Source of the DNA: Granulosicoccus antarcticus IMCC3135
Lineage (GTDB): Bacteria; Pseudomonadota; Gammaproteobacteria; Granulosicoccales; Granulosicoccaceae
Reading direction: 5' to 3'
Length of the DNA stretch: 64,000 bases
NCBI RefSeq assembly: GCF_002215215.1
Contig: NZ_CP018632.1
Span: 5,018,501 to 5,082,500, forward strand
A program made the translations under genes and the position numbers. This document shows positions 54,281-62,988 of the stretch, piece by piece (position 1 is the first letter of the stretch; each line of letters starts with the position of its first letter). The notes beneath the pieces were generated by a model. The model searched no databases. It saw only the letters and a list, made by a program, of their open reading frames with translations, and was not told the origin of the DNA.

Positions 54281-55522
54281 TTAACCTGCCTCAGCCGACA
54301 GACACACGTTCGAAAATCGGGCGTGTGTCGTGTAGTCTGGCGCCCAGGCAGCAGTGTTACCGCCGTAGAACGAGGAGTAGATCAGTTGATCTACTTCAGG
54401 AAAAACACCTGATCCCTGCCATTGAATATTGTCTTTCCACATCACGACTTCGTTATCCAGCAGTACACTCAATGAACCATCATGGCTGTTGACTGTTGAG
54501 TTGGCTGTCACTACGAGAGTGATTCGAAACCATTCGCCAACCGGGATTTGGAAATTCTCCACATTGAAAACATCCCCCCATGGCAGGTTCTGGCTCCGGT
54601 CGGCTGAATACGCATAAACACCCAATCCCGCTGTACCGTCTCCGTTACCTTGCCATATCAATCTGGCCGACAGGCCATCGTCGCGAGCATCACCGCCCGT
54701 TGGTGTTGATCCGCCCCCGAGTCCGAATCCGAATTTGCCGCTTTCACTGGTACCACCCCAATCAAATCCATCTTCAAACAAGACTGACTGGCTTAATGCG
54801 TAAGTTTGCTGCCCGGTTATATCGATTGAAGCAACCACTCGATCCGAGCCGATATTTGTAGGCTCAAACTTCTGTCTGATTGCAGACTGGTTTTCAAAGC
54901 CGGTGTCTATAGAGAGGTGTTGTGGGTTGACGATATAGCGAAGATCAGGCATCCAGTGCTGCATCATCGCCTTATTTACTTGACCAAATGGGACTGGCTC
55001 ATCCTGAATTGGCAGGCAGGCTTGATGAACATCATTTGCCGCCAGCTCGATTGTGCTCACGCTGTTATCAGTATCATCGTCAGATGCTGTGCTGTTACGT
55101 CTGACAGGTACGATGTCGTAGTCATAATTGGCCGTCTGCTCAGTCCCGACAACGACCGTGCTGCGACTGACAGATGAAGCATTGAATTTGTCATTAACAC
55201 CAATCTTGGCCGTTTCGGTACTGACCGATGAATTACCGTTGGCTTCAACAGCACGCACAACCATCGAGTGATCACCCTGCCAAAGGTCACGACTGATATA
55301 TAAAGTCTCTCGAGTAATACCCTTGTAGCTATCGTCTACGGTGATCTCATAGTAAACAGCACCAGGAACGCTGGCCCACTCCCATTTCACCGCTGATTGT
55401 GCCACCTCAGTGCCACGAAGATCTTTGGGGGCATCAATAGCATAAGCCATCGTGGTCGCAAGTCCTGATCCTGCCAGGACAAGCAACATGCAAGAACGAT
55501 TTACAACATGCTTACTTGTCAT
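54281..55522 (-). CDS. Secreted PL14-like lyase-domain protein (partner of the convergent lipoprotein)
   Basis: 413 residues. A Sec signal peptide is at 1-28 (cut after AYA). Residues 30-110 look like a fibronectin type III-like fold (DAPKDLRGTE, YYEITVDDSYKG). A polar linker (110-165) follows. The C-terminal domain (about 168-413) is homologous to that of the convergent gene: GKFGFGLGGG with Lys263, SAR with Ser285/Arg287, YAY with Tyr303/Tyr305, and YSSFYGG. The K-to-S spacing is 22 in both proteins and in the vAL-1 lyase as I recall it. The 3' ends of the two genes are 3 bp apart. No lipobox, so it is secreted or periplasmic. Catalysis is likely but untested. Confidence 0.72.
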   Translation of the reverse strand: MTSKHVVNRSCMLLVLAGSGLATTMAYAIDAPKDLRGTEVAQSAVKWEWASVPGAVYYEITVDDSYKGITRETLYISRDLWQGDHSMVVRAVEANGNSSVSTETAKIGVNDKFNASSVSRSTVVVGTEQTANYDYDIVPVRRNSTASDDDTDNSVSTIELAANDVHQACLPIQDEPVPFGQVNKAMMQHWMPDLRYIVNPQHLSIDTGFENQSAIRQKFEPTNIGSDRVVASIDITGQQTYALSQSVLFEDGFDWGGTSESGKFGFGLGGGSTPTGGDARDDGLSARLIWQGNGDGTAGLGVYAYSADRSQNLPWGDVFNVENFQIPVGEWFRITLVVTANSTVNSHDGSLSVLLDNEVVMWKDNIQWQGSGVFPEVDQLIYSSFYGGNTAAWAPDYTTHARFSNVCLSAEAG

Positions 55523-55744
55523 CGTTTTTTACATCCGAATGCTTGCTGGCAATATCGGGAGTTGCTGCACTTGCCATTGTGCTCGGACTCACGGTCAGCA
55601 TCAGAAAAGCTGAGGTTAAACGCATCGGGTATCACCATACATGGATTCGGTGCAAGGACAATATCACCATTTTTTACGTTCATATAACCCTAAGATCCAT
55701 CATGTCCAGAAAGTAATGACAGAATGGACATAAGCTGTAACCCG
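55523..55744. other. Region between the PL14-like gene and Wzx
   Basis: 222 bp, containing the promoter side of the lyase gene. A 66-codon open frame with a hydrophobic N-terminus starts at TTG 55516, but it has no ribosome site and no family match that I recognise. No strong repeat. Confidence 0.3.
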
Positions 55745-57028
55745 TTATTGATTGATTGGCATGCTTTTTTGTTTTCGACGTAAAGTCACGATCAGGAATA
55801 TCTCTCCCACGGCTGGCGCCATTACCACCCAGAGCGCGGATTTCAATGCAAGCCCACCAACCAGCATGACACCAAGTGTCAAAATACTGGCAACAATACC
55901 CAGAGTGAGCAGAATTCCAAATTGCAGTCGCACCACAAAATTCTGACTGACCCAGAACCGATAGTTGGACAGAGCCATGACCAGCACGGTAGCCACGAAC
56001 AAGGGTATCAACGCATCCCCTGTTTCAATCCAGCCAGCGTATCGACCTATCACCCACGCAACAGCAATGACTGCAACGTAGTAATAGACGATATTCATAC
56101 TGGTACGACAGTGGGCCGTGATTGCCTTGTCCAGCGCATCGTTGTCACCGTCCCCAAATGCTCTTCGAATCTGTGGCAAGGCACTCTTTGATAGTCCCGT
56201 GGTGACCATATTGACTGGTGTGACAATCATGCGAGCCACACTGTAGTAGCCAACCGATAGTGGACCAAACATGAACATCAACAACGGTACAACGCTCTGA
56301 TTCTGCATCCAGGTCACCAACATGCCACTGGTTGCAGGGATGCCATGTCGCCAATAGCTTCGGCATAACTCAAGAGTGTCGGCAAACGTGACTCCAGAGT
56401 TTGCTCCCTGGGCACGCAGTGCTCGATGGGCGAACAAAACGAACAGCAGATTACCGACAGCTAAAAACCAGAATGCCGATATTTCTGGCGAATGATTCAC
56501 TTCACTGACGATGATCAGCAGAAAACCCACGACACCCAGTGTCAGCGACAAACCAGAAAACCATAACGAATGCCTGTGCCGCGATTGCAGATAGTAGTAT
56601 TGCCGATACAGCTCTGCAAAGTTTAGACTGGCGCTGTACAGCACCAAGGCAACCCACAGCGCGATGGCACTACCTGTCGGTGGATGCATCCATACCAGCG
56701 CAGCGAATAACACGGCCTGGGCCACTTGCAAGCCCATCACGATTTGGCAGGTGGCCCAGAATCCGTGGATCTGCCTGACAAATGTCTCACTGGACAACTG
56801 TAGTACCATCTGCCGCGTAGCAAGGCCCATTGTCAGCATCGCCATGAACTGACAGACCACGAACCAGAAACTGTAGACCCCCAGATCAGCAACGCCTGCA
56901 ACTTTTATTATCAGTAACGAGAACAAAAAATTACTGCCACTCAAACCTGACTGCTCGAGCGCTGCATACCACTTGTTATTGCGCTTGGCAAGCTTACTGG
57001 ACAGCCATCGAAGCTGATGTGTATTCAC
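55745..57028 (-). CDS. Wzx-like polysaccharide flippase (second copy in window)
   Basis: 427 residues, about 12 membrane segments, with a short cytoplasmic N-terminus (KLAKRNNKWYAALEQSG) and a first helix FLFSLLIIKVAGVADLGVYS of the PST/Wzx type. Conserved positive and polar residues lie inside helices, as usual for lipid-linked glycan flippases. It is a distant paralogue of the flippase at 8766. It would move the locus B repeat unit across the inner membrane. It is divergent from the VanZ-like gene with 56 bp between starts. Confidence 0.82.
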   Translation of the reverse strand: MNTHQLRWLSSKLAKRNNKWYAALEQSGLSGSNFLFSLLIIKVAGVADLGVYSFWFVVCQFMAMLTMGLATRQMVLQLSSETFVRQIHGFWATCQIVMGLQVAQAVLFAALVWMHPPTGSAIALWVALVLYSASLNFAELYRQYYYLQSRHRHSLWFSGLSLTLGVVGFLLIIVSEVNHSPEISAFWFLAVGNLLFVLFAHRALRAQGANSGVTFADTLELCRSYWRHGIPATSGMLVTWMQNQSVVPLLMFMFGPLSVGYYSVARMIVTPVNMVTTGLSKSALPQIRRAFGDGDNDALDKAITAHCRTSMNIVYYYVAVIAVAWVIGRYAGWIETGDALIPLFVATVLVMALSNYRFWVSQNFVVRLQFGILLTLGIVASILTLGVMLVGGLALKSALWVVMAPAVGEIFLIVTLRRKQKSMPINQ

Positions 57029-57084
57029 GATTTCGAAGCGTGCCTGAAGTTAGGGGATTTCATGATCAATAGGAGCGATAGCAG

Positions 57085-58230
57085 TTGTCAGTCATTGTAA
57101 ATATCGGCGAAATGATATTCGCATTACTTAATAGGCGGATAGTCAATGTGTTGCTTGGCGGCGTCATTCTTATTGTACTGTTCGCCGGCTTGCGTCCGTA
57201 TGCCAGCTATTCAGATGAGTGGGTTTCGTTCAACAGCCAGGCAAATCAGACGGAGTTCGGGTACTACGGCCTGGCTACCGGGAAGCTGGACGATGCCGTC
57301 AGTATAGCGATCTGGCAGCAATCAATTGAAATTTCCATGACGGTGCAGTTAAGCCGCCCCCCTGACAATCGTTTCCAGGTTCTGACACAAATCGACTCCC
57401 CTGGCAGTGTCGACCCCTTGATCATAGGGCAATGGCAATCCAACCTCATCATCATGAGTGGGCGCGATTATCGCTCCGAGTTCAAATTTCCACGACTGTC
57501 TGCAGATCTATCAGCAAATTCTGCAGATCTATCAGCAAATATAGATACGGCCATCGATGTTGTTGTCATTCTTACCCCCGATATGACCTCATTGAATGTC
57601 AACCAGCAGTTGATAGCTCAAGGCCCGGCCATCCCTTTCAATCAAGCTCCTGACAGAATCAGCATTGGCAATGCTCCGGACGGCGGCCATGGATGGACAG
57701 GCAGTCTTCAACACTTTCAACTTCAAAGCACAACGCCAGGCCGAACACGTGCTCAGTATCAGTTTGACAAAGACAATTTCCCCGCCATTGCCGAGAGCGA
57801 CGATGGCACAAATAGTCTGGTCGTGCCTGAGCCGGGGCATTTCCCGGACAGGGCCTGGATCGGCGCATTGCGAATCAATGATCTATTTCATGGCAACTTA
57901 TTTGATGTCATCATCAATTTTCTGGGATTTACACCTTTTGGCTTCCTGATGTGCGCCGCACTACCCCGGCGTAATCGAAGCTATTCCGGCCTTCAGAATG
58001 TTTGCCTCACTATTCTCACCGGCTTCCTGCTAAGCCTGGCCATTGAATCCGCGCAATCATTCATACCTGGCCGCAGTCCTCATGTGCATGACCTGCTGCT
58101 GAACACTCTGGGGACAGCAGCAGGCGCCATCAGCCTGCTGATTATGCTCAAGCTCTGGCGAAGAATCAGGACTACTGCTTCTGCGGAGCATCCTCCAACC
58201 AGGAATCCAGAGAGCTCAGAAAATCCTTGA
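57085..58230 (+). CDS. VanZ-like membrane protein with an extracytoplasmic LamG-like domain
   Basis: 381 residues from TTG 57085, backed by AGGAG 9 bp upstream (an ATG exists at 57112). One N-terminal helix (VLLGGVILIVLFAGL) precedes a soluble LamG/concanavalin-like region (about 45-245; FEISM/VQLSRPPDNRF, DRISIGNAPDGGHGWTGSLQHFQL). The C-terminal VanZ part follows (DVIINFLGFTPFGFL, IESAQSFIPGRSPHVHDLLLNTLGT), with three or four helices. VanZ proteins are poorly understood, linked to cell-envelope glycan assembly and glycopeptide response. The Arg-rich HDxxxN motif is intact. Its 3' end overlaps GT61 by 59 bp. It is the only plus-strand gene among the locus B operons here. Confidence 0.78.
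   Translation: MSVIVNIGEMIFALLNRRIVNVLLGGVILIVLFAGLRPYASYSDEWVSFNSQANQTEFGYYGLATGKLDDAVSIAIWQQSIEISMTVQLSRPPDNRFQVLTQIDSPGSVDPLIIGQWQSNLIIMSGRDYRSEFKFPRLSADLSANSADLSANIDTAIDVVVILTPDMTSLNVNQQLIAQGPAIPFNQAPDRISIGNAPDGGHGWTGSLQHFQLQSTTPGRTRAQYQFDKDNFPAIAESDDGTNSLVVPEPGHFPDRAWIGALRINDLFHGNLFDVIINFLGFTPFGFLMCAALPRRNRSYSGLQNVCLTILTGFLLSLAIESAQSFIPGRSPHVHDLLLNTLGTAAGAISLLIMLKLWRRIRTTASAEHPPTRNPESSENP
57499..57540 (+). repeat. Perfect 21-bp tandem duplication in the VanZ-like gene
   Basis: tctgcagatctatcagcaaa plus t is repeated exactly twice in frame (57499-57519 and 57520-57540). It encodes SADLSAN twice within the LamG-like region. Exact identity suggests a recent slippage event. Confidence 0.9.
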
Positions 58231-59353
58231 GATCCAGGTCAAACTCTCCACCAGAGCCTTGATGCAGCCACCGCTTCTTGGAGTTATTCTTGAAGATATA
58301 CGTATGATGCTCATGACCCAATGCAGCGCTGATGGTGGCAAACATATAGCTAAGAAAATTTGAGGGATAAAGCTCAACAACCCTTGTATCCGGTGGGCTG
58401 AACATCACAGACATCATGCCGGCACCTGCCAGCCCAATGACATCGGTTGCCTGTGAGAAAAGTTCTGCCTTCTCCCGAAGACCCAGTGATGACATCTCCA
58501 CGGATTTGAAACCACGCTGCTCCAGCTCTGCGACCAGCGTATCTTCCTGACGAAATTTACGAGAGCCTGCGTCTTTGCGACTGATGTACAAGCGTTGATT
58601 CGCAGCCGCAGGCTCGCTCATGAAGGAGCCCAGTCGCGTACGATAGCCTTCGATGAGCCAGCCGGGTACCACATTGGATGAGTAGCCGCGCGGACGCGAT
58701 ACACACACCAAACGCTCGAACTCCATCGCTTCATGAAGCGACAACTCCACCATCCGATCATCGGCCACACCCAGCACCCGCAAACTCTCACGAAACGCAG
58801 ATTTGTTCGGTGGTATCAGAAACTGATCAATCTGAACTGATTCAGTTGCGCAATCCTCCAGCAATATCCATCGCCCCAGAGCGTCAGTCAGCCAGTGAGC
58901 AAAATTACCCTGAACTGTCGATAACGGGGCACACAGATTCAAGGTCGTGCCCGCTATCACTCTTGCAGGCGCTCGCTTCAATACCTCGAGCGGCTTGAGT
59001 TGATGATGCGTCGAGTAGTCTTTTTGCAGTCGGTTGTCTGCACCGAATATCGACACATGAGTAATCCCATCACTGAGGATACGGCCATTGTTCAGAATGA
59101 GTCCCTCATACTCGAAGTCGGTTTTGAGAACTGCCGGACTGACAGACTCGTCCAGCGTGTCCTGTTCCCGACCTTCAGACCAGCGTTGGTACAGCTCTGG
59201 ATTAAACGGTACGCTGGAATGGAACGCCGACAGCTCGATCTTGGTTACCTGCAGATGCTCCACGGGAACAACGGGCAGCGCCGGAAGTAACAAATCTTTT
59301 GTTCGTTCCCTGAGCGCAACACCCAGACTGACAGCATGTCGTAGACTTATCAC
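58172..59353 (-). CDS. Glycosyltransferase family 61 (DUF563)
   Basis: 393 residues from GTG 59353, whose GTGA overlaps the stop of the upstream GT4 gene; GGAGT lies 8 nt upstream. The ATG of the longer frame at 59425 would lie inside that gene. NFAHWLTDALGRWILLED near residues 146-163, YISRKDAGSRKFRQEDTL and DVIGLAGAGMMSVMFSPPDTR near 315-335 are GT61 blocks. The family includes xylosyl- and GlcNAc-transferases of plants and bacteria. It is the last gene of the minus-strand operon, and its 3' end overlaps the VanZ-like gene by 59 bp. The sugar is unknown. Confidence 0.82.
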   Translation of the reverse strand: MISLRHAVSLGVALRERTKDLLLPALPVVPVEHLQVTKIELSAFHSSVPFNPELYQRWSEGREQDTLDESVSPAVLKTDFEYEGLILNNGRILSDGITHVSIFGADNRLQKDYSTHHQLKPLEVLKRAPARVIAGTTLNLCAPLSTVQGNFAHWLTDALGRWILLEDCATESVQIDQFLIPPNKSAFRESLRVLGVADDRMVELSLHEAMEFERLVCVSRPRGYSSNVVPGWLIEGYRTRLGSFMSEPAAANQRLYISRKDAGSRKFRQEDTLVAELEQRGFKSVEMSSLGLREKAELFSQATDVIGLAGAGMMSVMFSPPDTRVVELYPSNFLSYMFATISAALGHEHHTYIFKNNSKKRWLHQGSGGEFDLDLKDFLSSLDSWLEDAPQKQ

Positions 59354-60483
59354 AGACCAAGAACTCCATCGACAATTTTTGACGCCGTATCCTGAATGGT
59401 GTATCGGTTTGCTGAACGTCGACACCCTTCTCTGAGTTGCTCTGATAGCTCAGCAGACTCCAGAAATTGCCTGAGCAGTGACGTGTAGCTCTCAACATCT
59501 CCTTTGCTATCCAGTATCAGCGCGTTGTCGCCATTTTCAAGATAGGCCACTTCGGGGCCATGATTGTCACAACGCGTGGTGATTATCGGAATGGCATAAT
59601 GAAACGAATCGATCGCCACCAGGCCTACTGCACCGGGCACAACCATGGCACTGGCACTCAACAGCAATCGGTCGCGATCTTCACCGAACACCGAACCTAC
59701 GTAGTTACACCAATCGTGTTTACTGGCAAACGATTCAACCATGGCTTGATCGGGGCCCGTACCTGCCACAACCAACTCAAGCTCAGGGTGTTCAGCCTGC
59801 AGGTTCTGCATCGACTGAAAGATCAGATCCAAACGCTTATCGTCGTACAGCCCACCGATGTAGACAAAACGAGACTTGTGCCGTTGTACTTCTGACTCCT
59901 CCAGCTTCCTGGTTACGGTCAGCGTATTGTTGACAACGACTATTCGCTCATCAGGTACTTCTTGCTCCAGCAAGGCCTGTCGGGAGATTTCCGTATAGGC
60001 GAACCACCGAGCCACTCGACGGACCATCAACTGCTTGAGCTTACGTGCCAGGCCTATCTCTCGGTGGCTTTGAAAATTCTTGCCATGACCGAAATAACAC
60101 ATCGATATCCATCCGATCTGCTGAAGTGCGAAAAGCAGATAATTATCGAGCAATTTGGAGGCATGCTCCACGATCACCACATCACCGCGCCGCACCTTGA
60201 AAGGCGAACCCTGCCAGTACAGGTAGCGCGTGAATTTACCAGGCAAGGGAATGATCAGGCTTTTCACACGATGCCCCCACTCGGGATATTCCATACGAAT
60301 CTTTGAGCCTTCATAGGCGTCTGGTGGCCCATAGATAAGGACGAACTCAATTCCCTGCTGCGCAAACTGTTCACGCAGGTTTTCGAACAGAGGCAAACGG
60401 TAGTGAGGCACGAATTTCTGAACGAAAACCACACGCTTTATCCCAGCCTGATTAGTCGCCTGTGATTTGTCAGCTTCACTCAT
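59350..60483 (-). CDS. Glycosyltransferase (GT-B, GT4-like)
   Basis: 377 residues from ATG 60483; an alternative start 20 codons upstream (60543) would lie inside the previous gene. VVFVQKFVPHYRLPLFENL near residues 16-34 starts the acceptor Rossmann domain. The second domain begins FVYIGGLYDDKRLDLIFQSM, with VVAGTGPDQ. The donor site lacks a standard EX7E: the equivalent segment reads GAVGLVAIDSFHYAIPIITT, so the first Glu is replaced. ATG 60483 overlaps the previous stop by 8 bp. A retaining or inverting mechanism cannot be decided. Confidence 0.78.
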   Translation of the reverse strand: MSEADKSQATNQAGIKRVVFVQKFVPHYRLPLFENLREQFAQQGIEFVLIYGPPDAYEGSKIRMEYPEWGHRVKSLIIPLPGKFTRYLYWQGSPFKVRRGDVVIVEHASKLLDNYLLFALQQIGWISMCYFGHGKNFQSHREIGLARKLKQLMVRRVARWFAYTEISRQALLEQEVPDERIVVVNNTLTVTRKLEESEVQRHKSRFVYIGGLYDDKRLDLIFQSMQNLQAEHPELELVVAGTGPDQAMVESFASKHDWCNYVGSVFGEDRDRLLLSASAMVVPGAVGLVAIDSFHYAIPIITTRCDNHGPEVAYLENGDNALILDSKGDVESYTSLLRQFLESAELSEQLREGCRRSANRYTIQDTASKIVDGVLGL

Positions 60484-60985
60484 TATTTCCACCACTGTTT
60501 TTCTGATCCTTACTGGACAAATCATCCAGGCCCATATGCGCACGTACCATTCTATTCAACGGTTCCTGATAGAAAAAGCGTCGTTCAGTAAATGCAACAC
60601 AGCTTTGTTTTGCCTCCTCGTAGCTCTCCAGCACCTCATTGACCTGTTCCGGATACATCGCTACGACTGCAAAAGAATTGCGTTGCAGCCACCGGGCAAT
60701 CTCGAGCTGATGTTTGTCACGCCGGAGGGTATTCGGCACAACCAATGGGACAATGCCGGCTTCAAGCAGGGAAAAAATCGACCCACCTCCCCCATGACAG
60801 ACAACCACATCGGCCTTGTCGATATGCGCCTGGATACCTGGTTCGAATCTGAACCAGCGTGCCACTGCGGGCTCATACAGGCCGTCAGCGATCTGGATCA
60901 AGGCATTTTTGGCGTATGGTCCCTTATCCACGGCTTCAACCAATGGGTCGAACGATGTTGTGCCAACGGTAACAAAAATGTTCAT
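60476..60985 (-). CDS. pssE: PssE/Alg13-like glycosyltransferase subunit (donor-binding)
   Basis: 169 residues from ATG 60985. MNIFVTVGTTSFDPLVEAVD opens the GT28 C-terminal-type domain, and VVVCHGGGGSIFSLLEAGIVPLVVP near residues 62-86 is the UDP-binding loop. Proteins of this split type (PssE with PssD, Alg13 with Alg14) form one active glycosyltransferase on the membrane. In Rhizobium the pair adds glucuronate in exopolysaccharide synthesis. It overlaps the pssD stop by 4 bp (ATGA), which fits stoichiometric translation. The acceptor and donor in this host are inferred. Confidence 0.85.
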   Translation of the reverse strand: MNIFVTVGTTSFDPLVEAVDKGPYAKNALIQIADGLYEPAVARWFRFEPGIQAHIDKADVVVCHGGGGSIFSLLEAGIVPLVVPNTLRRDKHQLEIARWLQRNSFAVVAMYPEQVNEVLESYEEAKQSCVAFTERRFFYQEPLNRMVRAHMGLDDLSSKDQKNSGGNNE

Positions 60986-61488
60986 AGCAGCCCTACCCAG
61001 GTTGCCTTGGGATAAATTTTCAGCAACTCTTTGTGCTGCACGAAGAATTGATCTGCGAACCGGTACAAAGCACGCCCACATTTGCTACGTGTCTCGAATC
61101 GAGCCCAACTCTCGAAAACAATCAACTTGCCCCCTAGAACCTTTGCCGCCAAGGCCGGAATAACGGCAAAGCCGGGGCCCGTCACGATTGCCATGCGAAT
61201 ATCGTAATGACGCGTCATACGCCAAAGCAGTCGAGCTGAACTGACGGCATATGCAAGCACATCCCTTAACTCCACGGCACGATGTTTGGGGGCACAGGTA
61301 TCCACAGACCAGCACTCGTCAAACAAGCTGCCATCAACGAGTTCAGAGTCAGTAATCAGGACACAGTGACTCGCGGCTCTTACCTCTGGATCCAGGGATA
61401 CAAGGACGCGAAGAGCTTCCTCCAAATGACCACCTTCACCAGCAATGAAGAGCAACGTAGCCGGTGAATGCGCACGACAAAATTTCAT
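60982..61488 (-). CDS. pssD: PssD/Alg14-like glycosyltransferase subunit (membrane anchor)
   Basis: 168 residues. ATLLFIAGEGGHLEEALRVL near residues 10-29, HCVLITDSE and VTGPGFAVIPALAAKVLG near 102-119 are the Alg14-family blocks. The family anchors the catalytic partner (Alg13/PssE) at the membrane and binds the lipid-linked acceptor. It starts 12 bp after the ligase stop and overlaps pssE. With ugd (UDP-glucuronate source) elsewhere in the window, a glucuronosyltransferase is the natural guess. Confidence 0.85.
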   Translation of the reverse strand: MKFCRAHSPATLLFIAGEGGHLEEALRVLVSLDPEVRAASHCVLITDSELVDGSLFDECWSVDTCAPKHRAVELRDVLAYAVSSARLLWRMTRHYDIRMAIVTGPGFAVIPALAAKVLGGKLIVFESWARFETRSKCGRALYRFADQFFVQHKELLKIYPKATWVGLL

Positions 61489-61500
61489 CTGTTTATCCGA

Positions 61501-62988
61501 CTACCAGCGTAAGCGGCGAGCAGAGGGCCGTACCTGCTGGCTGCGCACACTGGTGGGCTTGGACCGCTTGCGCGGCTTGACCGTCATCACGGCAACTGCC
61601 ATGAAACTGATGAAGTAGATCTGCCAGATGGCCGTATTACTTCTGAACAAGGAATACTCAGTCATGTTTTGAACAGACACAGCCGCAATCGCCACTAACA
61701 ATGGAAATGCATTAGTGACTCTCGATGAGAGTGATAGATAACGCAAGAAATATGCACCATAGCTGAATATTATAGCTGCCCCGAAAAACACCCCTCCCGA
61801 TACCAGACTGTCCATATAGCCATTGTGATAGTGGTTGTAAGGCACACCAAATGCTGGTGCTTCCATAACGGTCTGGTGGTTATCGTAACCCCATCCGAGT
61901 ATCGGGCGTTGCATGAACGCATCCCACGCCACCCCCCATAAGTCGGTTCGACCGGTCAGTGTCATGTCCTTGCCTACAGCACCTGTCGCAGCCTCGGCGT
62001 AGTCATCAGCGCTCTGCTGAATAACCAGCACCAGCAACACGATAAAGACCAGCGTTGTACCACCAAGAATGATGGCGGCTCGGCCTTTCTTGCCAAGCGA
62101 CCCATAAAACCGGTGACCAATCATCATCAAAGCCAGGGAAGAGATGATCGATAGCGTAGTCGCACTACCCGTACTCCATGCGTTGAACATGACGACACCC
62201 AGAACAAGCATCAGCCACATCATTTTTCTGGTTTTGAATCGCGTCTGGGACATTAATCCAAATGTGGCCCAGGCGGCCGCAATACAGACACCACCCAGTG
62301 AGTTAGGGTTCCCAGCAAGACCGCTGTAACGTTGACCGTCGAGGATAGCTGCGATGGTGCCGTTCTCATGTGCGAAAAACAACAGAAAGCCTCCTCCCAG
62401 GGTCAGCATCAAGGGCGCAATAGTGATAATGCAGGCACTGTAGACAACATTGCGTTGCCGACGTTCATCACTGAAATACAACCAGGTAGCAAAAATACCC
62501 AGACTCAAATGAATCACGTTGATGATGACCCTGTCGGGGTAGTCACTGGCGACTGCGGTTAACAGCAGCACAAATATCAGGAATAAAAGCGTTCTTTCAC
62601 GTTTGAAGAAGGCGATCATGTCCCTCATTCGAAACATCATCAGAAAAAACGTCAATAGATAGCTGAGTGCCTGAAGCTTCTGTTTAAACAATTCTGCAGA
62701 CAATTCCGCACCGTCATCTGTGGCAGTATCTGGCACCCAAAACACGGTGTAGCTATTGATATCAGTCAAGCCTTGAATAACGGCCAGAAAAAACACCGAG
62801 CCCAGAAACATATAGCTGAACAGTGGCAGAGCCGTCAGCGTCGGCCAATGAGAGATGGCTTCAAGTCTGCGCCATGTGCGAGAGAAGAATCCGAAACTCA
62901 AAAATCTTGTGTACCAGGAACTCGAACGCTTCTTGCGACGACGCTGCCTGGAATCACCACTACCCTCTGAAGACTGCACGCCAGCCAT
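61501..62988 (-). CDS. O-antigen ligase / Wzy-like polymerase family membrane protein
   Basis: 495 residues, about 10-12 membrane segments after a basic cytoplasmic N-terminus (QRRRKKRSSSW). The periplasmic loop has GRTDLWGVAWDAFMQRPILG and WGYDNHQ, then NHYHNGYMDSLVSGGVFFG, matching Wzy_C (R-P-x-x-G-x-G and the H-N motif). A basic tail (PRKRSKPTSVRSQQVRPSARRL) ends it. Start and previous stop touch (TAAATG). It is the second ligase/polymerase in the window, the locus B counterpart of the one at 12812. Confidence 0.82.
   Translation of the reverse strand: MAGVQSSEGSGDSRQRRRKKRSSSWYTRFLSFGFFSRTWRRLEAISHWPTLTALPLFSYMFLGSVFFLAVIQGLTDINSYTVFWVPDTATDDGAELSAELFKQKLQALSYLLTFFLMMFRMRDMIAFFKRERTLLFLIFVLLLTAVASDYPDRVIINVIHLSLGIFATWLYFSDERRQRNVVYSACIITIAPLMLTLGGGFLLFFAHENGTIAAILDGQRYSGLAGNPNSLGGVCIAAAWATFGLMSQTRFKTRKMMWLMLVLGVVMFNAWSTGSATTLSIISSLALMMIGHRFYGSLGKKGRAAIILGGTTLVFIVLLVLVIQQSADDYAEAATGAVGKDMTLTGRTDLWGVAWDAFMQRPILGWGYDNHQTVMEAPAFGVPYNHYHNGYMDSLVSGGVFFGAAIIFSYGAYFLRYLSLSSRVTNAFPLLVAIAAVSVQNMTEYSLFRSNTAIWQIYFISFMAVAVMTVKPRKRSKPTSVRSQQVRPSARRLRW

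Noticed and set aside
55516-55716. 66-codon plus-strand frame with a hydrophobic N-terminus
   Set aside because: TTG start without ribosome site, in the promoter region of the lyase gene, with no recognisable family; probably chance.
59354-59425. Longer N-terminus of the GT61 protein from ATG 59425
   Set aside because: Would lie 76 bp inside the upstream GT4 gene; GTG 59353 gives a clean GTGA overlap with a ribosome site.
60986-61081. Upstream extension of PssE
   Set aside because: The 32 extra residues overlap pssD and lack the family start; MNIFVTVGT at 60985 is the conserved N-terminus.
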